Below, piece after piece: positions 1 through 5,170 of a stretch of 5,654 nt of DNA. Made by a program: the position numbers and the translations under genes. The notes under the pieces were generated by a model. That model worked only from the letters and a program-made list of their open reading frames with translations, was not told the origin of the DNA and ran no database searches. How positions within the stretch are numbered: the stretch's first letter is position 1; every line of letters starts with the position of its first letter. This DNA is from Acidobacteriota bacterium (GTDB lineage: Bacteria > Acidobacteriota > Blastocatellia > Pyrinomonadales > Pyrinomonadaceae), in assembly GCA_020853255.1 (NCBI GenBank), contig JADYZI010000445.1, positions 1 to 5,654 on the forward strand. The letters run 5' to 3'.

Positions 1-28
1 CCACCCGCTAACGCGGGGTGGTTCTGAC
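1..28 (+). repeat. REP-like hairpin repeat, copy A (overlaps pgsA stop)
   Basis: This copy shares the core cccgctaacgcg and the trailing ctgac with the copies at 787 and 825, and differs from the 787 copy at only 2 of 28 positions. It folds as an 8-bp stem (ccacc-cgc with gcg-ggtgg) with one bulged G and a taac loop. Read on the minus strand it supplies the final VRTTPR codons and the TAG stop of pgsA. The copy touches the window edge, so it may extend further or have neighbours outside. No T-tract is visible, so I do not call it a terminator. Confidence 0.75.
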
Positions 29-691
29 TTTTTCACGCATGAAGAATGAGAAGTAATCGTACATCGACCAGATCGAAGTGATAACGGCGACCCACAGTGC
101 TCCGCGTCCGACCAGATAGCCAAAGACCTTCCAATCATTAAGCGTTGTTGACAGCCGAAAGAGGTTGGCAAACGCGGTCCTTACTTCCTCGACCTCCCAA
201 AATCTAAAGGCGGGATAATCCTGGCCAAAATTCGACACCGGCGGATTTCCGGCCGCCGCCGCTACCAGCAGAGCGACGATGGCAACGCACTGCGCCCACA
301 TTTTCAGCTTGCCAATGCTCTGTGCCTGAATGATTATTCCTTCACCCGCCGCAACCGCTCGAAGGCCGGTCACGATAAATTCGCGGCCGAGAATAATGAC
401 CACGGCCCAGGACGGAGCAAGATGCTTTTCGACCAGCACGATCAAGGCCGCTGAAATAAGAAGCTTGTCCGCGATCGGATCGAGAAACTTGCCCAACGTC
501 GAAACCTGGTTCCGCCGCCGGGCAAGATGGCCGTCAAGAATGTCGGTCAGCGACGCGATCAGAAAGACAATTATTGCAAGGACATAACCGCTCATCCCAA
601 ACCAGCTTTCGGCCACCGGCGTCAGAAGAACGACGACCAAAAGCGGTACGATCACAATACGGGCCAGGGTTATGTAATTCGGAAGGTTCAC
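8..691 (-). CDS. pgsA: CDP-diacylglycerol--glycerol-3-phosphate 3-phosphatidyltransferase (phosphatidylglycerophosphate synthase)
   Basis: This enzyme joins CDP-diacylglycerol and glycerol-3-phosphate to make phosphatidylglycerol phosphate, the committed step to phosphatidylglycerol and cardiolipin, in the inner membrane. The complete CDP-alcohol phosphotransferase signature DxxDGxxARx8GxxxDxxxD is present (residues 50-75 counting from the GTG at 691: DILDG, HLAR, LGKFLDPIADK). It is followed by GREFIVTGLR and GKLKMWAQ, both typical of PgsA. The N-terminus NLPNYITLARI matches the usual family start. Several hydrophobic membrane segments are visible, the last at about 198-217. A polar loop of about 45 residues (148-194) makes the protein (227 aa) longer than the ~182 aa E. 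coli enzyme. The frame is open to a GTG at 790, but that codon lies in a repeat and the extra 33 residues look non-native. I chose GTG 691; GTG 700 is the alternative, and neither has a good Shine-Dalgarno. The last codons and the TAG stop lie inside a repeat copy. Function is confident, the start is not. Confidence 0.9.
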   Translation of the reverse strand: MNLPNYITLARIVIVPLLVVVLLTPVAESWFGMSGYVLAIIVFLIASLTDILDGHLARRRNQVSTLGKFLDPIADKLLISAALIVLVEKHLAPSWAVVIILGREFIVTGLRAVAAGEGIIIQAQSIGKLKMWAQCVAIVALLVAAAAGNPPVSNFGQDYPAFRFWEVEEVRTAFANLFRLSTTLNDWKVFGYLVGRGALWVAVITSIWSMYDYFSFFMREKVRTTPR

Positions 692-703
692 CGGTTCCAC
701 AAC

Positions 704-732
704 AGTGTACGTTGCGGCCGGATAAACTTCAA
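704..732 (-). promoter_or_regulatory. Candidate sigma70-type promoter for pgsA
   Basis: On the minus strand, TTGAAG (732-727) is separated by 17 nt from TACACT (709-704); each hexamer matches 4 of 6 consensus bases. Initiation would fall near 697, giving almost no leader before the GTG at 691. That would fit the lack of a Shine-Dalgarno and argue against the longer frame starting at 790. A match of this quality can occur by chance, so this is only a candidate. Confidence 0.25.
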
Positions 733-786
733 GAAAGTTGGTCGGGGAGGAAAGAGCCAAATAGCGAATCTCGTGGACAAAAGAAC

Positions 787-814
787 CCACCCGCTAACGC
801 GAGGTGGTACTGAC
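787..814 (+). repeat. REP-like hairpin repeat, copy B
   Basis: A 28-bp copy in the same orientation as copy A, with 26 of 28 identical. The stem is ccacc-cgc paired with gcg-ggtgg, with a bulged A and a taac loop. It lies about 96 bp upstream of the likely pgsA start and creates the spurious upstream GTG at 790 that lengthens the pgsA frame. Its spacing to copy C is exactly 38 bp. Confidence 0.75.
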
Positions 815-824
815 AGCGGCTAGC

Positions 825-852
825 CTGCCCGCCAACGCGAGGTGGCACTGAA
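825..852 (+). repeat. REP-like hairpin repeat, copy C (diverged)
   Basis: This copy matches copy B at 23 of 28 positions, in the same orientation and shifted by 38 bp. Two of the changes fall in the left stem arm (ca to tg at 826-827), where plus-strand RNA could still pair through G-U wobbles; minus-strand RNA would have A-C mismatches instead. The bulged A and 4-nt loop position are kept (loop caac instead of taac). Confidence 0.6.
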
Positions 853-906
853 CTTCAAAGAAGACGATGTCCGAAAACTTATAACTTAATTCCGAATAGA
901 AGCAAT

Positions 907-981
907 TTGAACGCGAATCAGGCGGATCAAAACGGATAGATCCGTAATAATCCGCCTCAATTCTGCTTGATCCGCGTTCAA
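907..981. repeat. 75-bp nested inverted repeat (compound hairpin element)
   Basis: Three nested perfect arm pairs are visible. The outer pair is ttgaacgcg (907-915) with cgcgttcaa (973-981). The middle pair is aggcggat (920-927) with atccgcct (950-957). The inner pair is acggat (932-937) with atccgt (940-945), around a 2-nt centre. The 3' side carries a longer unpaired segment (958-972) than the 5' side (916-919), so the fold is asymmetric. It sits about 70 bp beyond the DUF1501 stop in non-coding DNA. It resembles a REP, BIME or MITE-like interspersed element, but no coding sequence, T-tract or target-site duplication was recognised, so mobility is not shown. Confidence 0.7.
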
Positions 982-1052
982 GGATGCGTTGATGCCTCAG
1001 ACTTTTGGTCTTTTCAGACAACCTCTTCGGAGTTTGCCGCGCGCGGCCTGCA

Positions 1053-2597
1053 TTACGGCAGGAAGCCGAGTTGCGGAAAGGTCCCGGTCGCAAAGTTATC
1101 CAGATTTGGAAACACCGTTTCCAGCGTTGCCGCGTCCTGCGGCAGGCCAAACCATTTGGCAAGTACGGCGGCGTATTGGTCAACCGATGTTGTCGGTATC
1201 CAACGGCCGCGCGGGTTGCCGCCCGAGTCGGTGTCGTCGGGACCGCCCATCGTGAGCGTCGGGTAATAGTTGCCGCCGCCGTCCGGACGAAGGCTTCCAT
1301 AAAAGTTGCCGCCGATCACAGAGCCGCCCATGACGAACATATGATTTCCCCAGGCGTGGTCCGTACCAACAGTTCCCCCCGTACCTGATGGCTGGAACGT
1401 TCGGCAGAAATCGGAGAGCGTGAACAACGTAACGTCATTCTGAATGCCCTGAAAGACCATTTCGTCCCAGAAGCCGCGCATCGCCTGGCTAACCTGGGTT
1501 ATCAGGCTCGACTGGTTCGCGATCTGGTTCGTATGCGTGTCAAAGCCGCCGATCTGTACGTAGAAGATCTGGCGGTTGACATTCAGTTGATCACGGTTCT
1601 TGATCAGGCGGGCAACCTGACGAAGTTGACGGCCCAGAGTAGTGTTTGGAAAACGCCCTTCGGGAGTAGTGTCCTGGCCGGCGGCAAGGGCGCTGTTCGC
1701 CTGCATCGCCAGGTCCGTTACATGGCTGGCGGCCGATATGTAGTTTGAACTTAGGTCCTGCGTGCGAAGCGCATTAAAGGCGTTCAAACGGGCCAGCGTC
1801 GATCCTGTCGGGTTTGTTCCAAAACCCGCCGGATTCAGCACGGTGGTCAGGTTGTTCGTGCCGGCGTTGGCATCGTTCTCCGCCGCTGTGATCGCCAATG
1901 GTAGGGTCGATTGCCCGGCAGTAAAAAGCTGGGCACCGGCGATCGACGTTATCATCGGTACCAGCGCGTTCGGATTCAGCCCTGGGGTCAATTCATCAGA
2001 GATCCTTCCGCCCCAGCCGGTAAAGGCCTCGGTTAGCGAGTTGCTGGTCTGGGCCTGCGTTACCTGATCGGAGTGCGAGAACAGCTGATACGGCTTTTTG
2101 AATTGAGAGCTTTGATATTGGGCCTTTGTCAGAGGCCGAACAAGGTTGCCGACGTTGACGACCGCCGCCAGTTTTCCCTGTGCCCAGAGTTCGTGAATGC
2201 CGTTATTCACGATCGAAGTGCCGTTCTGCGTCATTGCCCCGAAATTCGGGTGCAGGCCATAGCTTAAGCCTCCAAGTCTTGGCACCGAAATTGGAAGCAG
2301 CGAAGCCTGTGGAACAGCAAGCGTTGAAGCGGAACGGGCGTTCGCATAGGTCGTGTAATTACTGATCGATGCATCACTATGATTCGGGATTATCATATTA
2401 TTCCCGTCATTGCCGCCCGACCAGAAAAGCAGAACGAGGGCCTTATAGTTTGCACCGCCCGCGGCCTTGTTGTTATCGATCGCCTTCTGGGCCATGATAT
2501 TCATTACGCCCATGTGGTGCATCTGTGTCGCGAGGCCGACCATGCCAAGGGCACATCCGCCAGACTTTTTCAAAAATTCGCGTCTTGATTCTTTCAT
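1053..2597 (-). CDS. DUF1501 family protein with twin-arginine signal
   Basis: The product is 514 aa. It opens with ESRREFLKKSGG (residues 3-14), a twin-arginine motif followed by a short hydrophobic segment, so folded export by Tat is likely. The DUF1501 family belongs to the alkaline phosphatase-like fold group (family knowledge); its substrate is unknown. Visible hallmarks are FWSGGNDGNNMIIP (58-71), FSHSDQVTQAQT (173-184), GGFDTHTNQ (350-358), TLSDFCRTF (393-401), GTDHAWGNHMFVMGG (411-425) and the C-terminal VFPNLDNF...LGFLP. The Asp and His residues of DTH and DHAWG are plausible metal ligands, by inference. SDFCRT has Cys where I expect Gly in the usual SEFGRT. Length is normal for the family. 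ATG 2597 was chosen because agaggtg lies 6 nt upstream; the in-frame GTG at 2606 is part of that ribosome site. The gene follows the DUF1800 gene by 5 nt and is very likely co-transcribed and co-translated with it. Function is unknown beyond the family. Confidence 0.92.
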   Translation of the reverse strand: MKESRREFLKKSGGCALGMVGLATQMHHMGVMNIMAQKAIDNNKAAGGANYKALVLLFWSGGNDGNNMIIPNHSDASISNYTTYANARSASTLAVPQASLLPISVPRLGGLSYGLHPNFGAMTQNGTSIVNNGIHELWAQGKLAAVVNVGNLVRPLTKAQYQSSQFKKPYQLFSHSDQVTQAQTSNSLTEAFTGWGGRISDELTPGLNPNALVPMITSIAGAQLFTAGQSTLPLAITAAENDANAGTNNLTTVLNPAGFGTNPTGSTLARLNAFNALRTQDLSSNYISAASHVTDLAMQANSALAAGQDTTPEGRFPNTTLGRQLRQVARLIKNRDQLNVNRQIFYVQIGGFDTHTNQIANQSSLITQVSQAMRGFWDEMVFQGIQNDVTLFTLSDFCRTFQPSGTGGTVGTDHAWGNHMFVMGGSVIGGNFYGSLRPDGGGNYYPTLTMGGPDDTDSGGNPRGRWIPTTSVDQYAAVLAKWFGLPQDAATLETVFPNLDNFATGTFPQLGFLP

Positions 2598-2602
2598 ATT
2601 TT

Positions 2603-4912
2603 TCACCTCTGCACCTGATATTGCGATGACGTTGCTACCAAATAGATCGCCTGCTGGACCCGCGCCAGCGTTTGGGCGGCCGTCGGCGTTGCCGATTGGG
2701 TCACGGCTGTCACGGCCGTTAGGATCGTGCTCTTCATTTGCGGCGACATTGTGCTGTGCATCATTCGCCGGTTAAGCTCGTCAACCAGATCGCTGCCGGT
2801 CGGATCGGCCGCCGACAACGCTTGCAGGTCGCTAAAGTCGAGCGATGTTCCACTGGGTGAGTTCGGAAGGCTAACGGAGATCGGGACCGGTATAGCCGGA
2901 TTGCCCGTGGTTGTATAGGTGAACCGGTTCACAAAATTCGTTCGTTGAATCGCTGTTCCTGTCGTCATCAGCGCAAACTCAGGACCGAGCAAGGCGGTAC
3001 CTGGAATGACATATCCGGGCGGATAATAATTGAAAACGGTTGGCGACTGGAACGGTACCTGTCCCATTCCGGTGTACTCGCTTCGGCCAGTAAAATAGCC
3101 GTCACTCTGGCCCAGCATGTCCGCCGAGCGGACACCAAAGCTGCGGACAAAATTCGTCGCATATTGGAACGGCTCGCGAAGTTTGCCGTAATTCGGATCT
3201 GTTTTCGCATCGCCGCGTGCTTCCGGATCGAGCAGGATTGCACGGATCACAGATTTCATATCACCGCGGACGCCAAAGCCGTTATTGTTAAAAACGCTGA
3301 CAACGCGGCTGACATAGGCCGGTGTCGGATCGCTGGTCACAAGCTGCTGGATCAGGATCTTACTGACGAACGGCCCGAGGTTCGGGTGATAAAAGATATT
3401 GTCGATTGCCTGGTCAAGCGACGCATTGGCGTAGGTATTGACATTAGCCATTGTCGTGCAGTTCGCGCAGGCGGCAATGTTCGTTGTCGTCGAACCAGGA
3501 TAGACGAGCAGCGTTTTTGCTGTCAGGTCGTGCTGATTCTGATTGATGCTCGTCGAACCGTTGTTCAAAAGAAGCGGATCAATGAAATTCACCGTGCCGA
3601 CCGCTATATTCGGACATGATGCGACCTGATTGCAGAACTGCCAGCCGGTCAGGACCTTGGTAAGGTTGTTTACGCCGTTCTGATCATAGGTCGGGATCGG
3701 GAAACCCTGGCCGTCAAGCTGTAGCGTGCCGTCATCATTCAACATGAACAGACCGATCGTGAATAGCTGCATGATCTCGCGGGCATAATTCTCGTTCGGA
3801 TTGTTCTTTGTGCTCCGGGCCATGTCGAGATAATCGCCCATGGTCGGGCTCAGCGTCATCTGCTTCATCAGCGTGCGATAGTTGCCGAACGCATTATTCG
3901 AGAGTATCTTGTGATACTCGACCATATGACGCGATTGCTGGATATCGTTGCCGGACGTGACCCAGATCTGGCTTAATGCCCAGGCAATGCGATGCCGAAG
4001 CTGGTTCTCGCCGTACAGGGCCTCTTTGTTGCCCCACGTTTGGATCTGGTACATCGTGTACGTATCGCGATAACAAGTGGCCGGGACATCCGGCGTGACG
4101 GTTTGCTCGTTGTCACAATCGGCGGGAGCTGATCCGGGTTTTAGCGGCTGATTAGGGTAGGCGTTCGTCGGATACGGGGCCTCAAACTGGTCAGCGAGCC
4201 ATGCCCTTAGCCCGATCCGGCGGATTCGCGCGTCCAGCATCGGGTTTGGCCCGAAGGCTGCTTGTTCAAGAAATCTTGCCCGATCGCCTGACCATCGGTA
4301 GCCGACGTAGTCTGGACGGTTGAACATTCCTTTACCCGAGGTTCGACCTTGTGATCTGGCGGCCCGGTACGCAAGCATTTCGGAAAATGGGATCGCATCG
4401 TCCTGAATTGTGCCTCCGGTCTCAGTGTACCCAAGGCGGGCACGATCGCTCGTCATTCCACGCCATGTCACTCGGAGCAGGATGTCGCCAAACTGAGGCT
4501 GATCAAAATAGCCGATCTCGTCGCGAAGATCGAAGATCACAGCATAGGTCTTTACCTGGGCCTTGACCGATCGGACCTCGACGACAGGGAATTTATATGA
4601 ACGGCCCCGTGCATCTTCACCATAGACCCGAAACGCACTCGCACCCTCGCCAGGCATTGTCGCGATATTCTGTACGAATATCGCGACCCGTGAATTGGGA
4701 GGAAATGATTCTATGTTTGGAGAACTTGGGTTGATGCGGACGCCATTGCCGTCAACGGCAAGAACCCTTTTTGCCCCGGGCACTCGCATGAGTACCGGCG
4801 AGGGTGAATTTGGGTCCGGATCGTCCTGCGCCGCCGCAAACGATGAAACGAAAAACAAAACAAGAAATGCAGTGAAAACACGGAAATACCGAAGCGCTTT
4901 CATGCGAAACAT
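2603..4912 (-). CDS. DUF1800 family exported protein
   Basis: The product is 769 aa. Residues 1-29 form a Sec signal peptide (basic start, hydrophobic core FTAFLVLFFVSS, cleavage likely near FAAAQ). Residues 30-205 form a separate, probably beta-rich N-terminal region that I do not recognise. The DUF1800 domain runs from about 206 to the end: RARFLEQAAFGP (211-222), LRHRIAWALSQIWV (305-318), AFGNYRTLMKQMTLSPTMGDYLD (341-363, given by span), NENYAREIMQLFTIGL (373-388), PTYDQ (407-411), LTGWQF (421-426), HPNLGPFVSK (509-518), LVTSDPTPAYVSRV (524-537), GKLREP (576-581) and SPTVFNYYPPGY (623-634). The six cysteines come in close pairs (266/280, 427/433, 482/485), consistent with disulfides in an exported protein. 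The biochemical role of DUF1800 is unknown; it is commonly found next to DUF1501, as here. ATG 4912 is supported by a strong aaggagg 7 nt upstream. Confidence 0.92.
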   Translation of the reverse strand: MFRMKALRYFRVFTAFLVLFFVSSFAAAQDDPDPNSPSPVLMRVPGAKRVLAVDGNGVRINPSSPNIESFPPNSRVAIFVQNIATMPGEGASAFRVYGEDARGRSYKFPVVEVRSVKAQVKTYAVIFDLRDEIGYFDQPQFGDILLRVTWRGMTSDRARLGYTETGGTIQDDAIPFSEMLAYRAARSQGRTSGKGMFNRPDYVGYRWSGDRARFLEQAAFGPNPMLDARIRRIGLRAWLADQFEAPYPTNAYPNQPLKPGSAPADCDNEQTVTPDVPATCYRDTYTMYQIQTWGNKEALYGENQLRHRIAWALSQIWVTSGNDIQQSRHMVEYHKILSNNAFGNYRTLMKQMTLSPTMGDYLDMARSTKNNPNENYAREIMQLFTIGLFMLNDDGTLQLDGQGFPIPTYDQNGVNNLTKVLTGWQFCNQVASCPNIAVGTVNFIDPLLLNNGSTSINQNQHDLTAKTLLVYPGSTTTNIAACANCTTMANVNTYANASLDQAIDNIFYHPNLGPFVSKILIQQLVTSDPTPAYVSRVVSVFNNNGFGVRGDMKSVIRAILLDPEARGDAKTDPNYGKLREPFQYATNFVRSFGVRSADMLGQSDGYFTGRSEYTGMGQVPFQSPTVFNYYPPGYVIPGTALLGPEFALMTTGTAIQRTNFVNRFTYTTTGNPAIPVPISVSLPNSPSGTSLDFSDLQALSAADPTGSDLVDELNRRMMHSTMSPQMKSTILTAVTAVTQSATPTAAQTLARVQQAIYLVATSSQYQVQR
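2604..2610 (-). promoter_or_regulatory. Shine-Dalgarno of DUF1501 gene overlapping upstream stop codon
   Basis: AGAGGTG on the minus strand lies 6 nt before ATG 2597. It overlaps the TGA (2605-2603) that ends the DUF1800 gene, so ribosomes finishing the first gene sit on the start site of the second. This decides ATG 2597 over GTG 2606 and suggests translational coupling. Confidence 0.75.
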
Positions 4913-4919
4913 ACCCTTT

Positions 4920-4926
4920 CCTCCTT
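4920..4926 (-). promoter_or_regulatory. Strong Shine-Dalgarno of DUF1800 gene
   Basis: AAGGAGG on the minus strand, 7 nt before ATG 4912, is the strongest ribosome site in the window and fixes that start over the in-frame ATG at 4903. The 8-mer ggcccgaa occurs just upstream of and overlapping the site (4932-4925) and again 21 bp further upstream (4953-4946). Confidence 0.8.
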
Positions 4927-4970
4927 CGGGCCGTCACCGGGCGGGTTCGGGCCTTAGCGTTTTAGATCTT

Positions 4971-5007
4971 GCCGCAAGTTTTCGCGGCGGGTTAAAGATT
5001 GTTTAAC
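4971..5007 (-). promoter_or_regulatory. Two small hairpins in the DUF1800 leader
   Basis: Two inverted repeats lie 60-95 nt upstream of the DUF1800 start. One is gttaaa-gattg-tttaac (4991-5007), a perfect 6-bp stem with a 5-nt loop. The other is gccgc (4971-4975) with gcggc (4984-4988), a 5-bp GC stem with an 8-nt loop. They could be leader RNA structure or a protein-binding palindrome. No T-tract follows, and no known riboswitch was recognised. Confidence 0.3.
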
Positions 5008-5122
5008 ATTTCGGCCGACATATCGATCAAGAAGGGGTAATTCCTGGTCATTGCATCGGGTCTACTCTAGAGAAGCTGCCTTAACAGAACGTTAGACGTA
5101 CACTGGGGGTTCAAGGTCTGAA

Positions 5123-5128
5123 TATAAT
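5123..5128 (+). promoter_or_regulatory. Candidate -10 element for the glycosylase gene
   Basis: An exact TATAAT lies 42 nt before ATG 5171, giving an expected leader of about 36 nt. The -35 position (near 5100-5105, acactg) is a poor match, so the promoter may depend on an activator or on the upstream TG at 5119-5120. Part of the inverted repeat would lie within the transcript leader. Confidence 0.4.
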
Positions 5129-5153
5129 ATCAGCTTGTTCATAAGATATTCAA
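5124..5153 (-). promoter_or_regulatory. Candidate promoter for the DUF1800-DUF1501 operon
   Basis: On the minus strand, TTGAAT (5153-5148) lies 18 nt before TATTAT (5129-5124). Transcription from near 5117 would give a leader of about 200 nt that includes the small hairpins at 4971-5007. The -10 overlaps the plus-strand TATAAT almost exactly, so the two directions would compete for polymerase. No better candidate was seen closer to the gene. Confidence 0.35.
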
Positions 5154-5170
5154 GACCTAATATTGAAAAA

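Larger units (their letters stand above)
692..1052. other. Non-coding spacer between DUF1501 gene and pgsA
   Basis: Reading frames crossing this stretch are explained by the repeats or by the 3' end of the DUF1501 gene in another frame. None has a recognisable domain or ribosome binding site. It contains the candidate pgsA promoter, repeat copies B and C, and the nested inverted repeat. A 12-bp palindrome gccgcgcgcggc (1036-1047) lies just past the DUF1501 stop, but no T-run follows it on the minus strand. I see no convincing intrinsic terminator. Confidence 0.6.
5114..5158. repeat. Inverted repeat in divergent promoter region (possible operator)
   Basis: aggtctgaatat (5114-5125) pairs with atattcaagacct (5146-5158): 12 bp with one unpaired base and a 20-nt centre. 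An inner alternative pairs aatatc (5126-5131) with gatatt (5145-5150). The element lies in an AT-rich island between the divergent DUF1800 and glycosylase genes and overlaps candidate -10 and -35 sites. This suggests a regulator-binding site, although no regulator gene is in the window. Confidence 0.45.

Noticed and set aside
2..790. A novel defence or mobile system around the repeats
   Set aside because: Only pgsA, a housekeeping gene, lies between the repeats. No nuclease, transposase, reverse transcriptase or toxin-antitoxin pair is visible.
787..852. Two tandem repeat copies as a CRISPR array
   Set aside because: Only two adjacent copies with a spacer of about 10 bp, unequal identity, and no cas genes.
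993..1020. tcagac direct repeat and weak agac/gtct hairpin as a terminator
   Set aside because: The stem is only 4 bp and the following minus-strand sequence (gaggcatcaac) has no T-tract.
1036..1047. gccgcgcgcggc palindrome just after the DUF1501 stop as a terminator
   Set aside because: It leaves only a 4-bp stem once a loop is allowed, and no T-run follows on the minus strand.
794..1300. 168-codon minus-strand frame overlapping the DUF1501 3' end
   Set aside because: It is out of frame with the real gene, and its far end is made of the nested inverted repeat and repeat copy C. Low-complexity Arg/Thr/Ser composition, no domain, no ribosome site.
2604..2606. GTG 2606 as the DUF1501 start
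   Set aside because: This GTG is part of the AGAGGTG ribosome site, which is correctly spaced for ATG 2597.
2945..3619. 224-codon plus-strand frame antisense to the DUF1800 gene
   Set aside because: It lies wholly inside a well-supported gene on the other strand. Its composition is rich in Arg, Ile and Cys as expected of a shadow frame, and no family motif was recognised.
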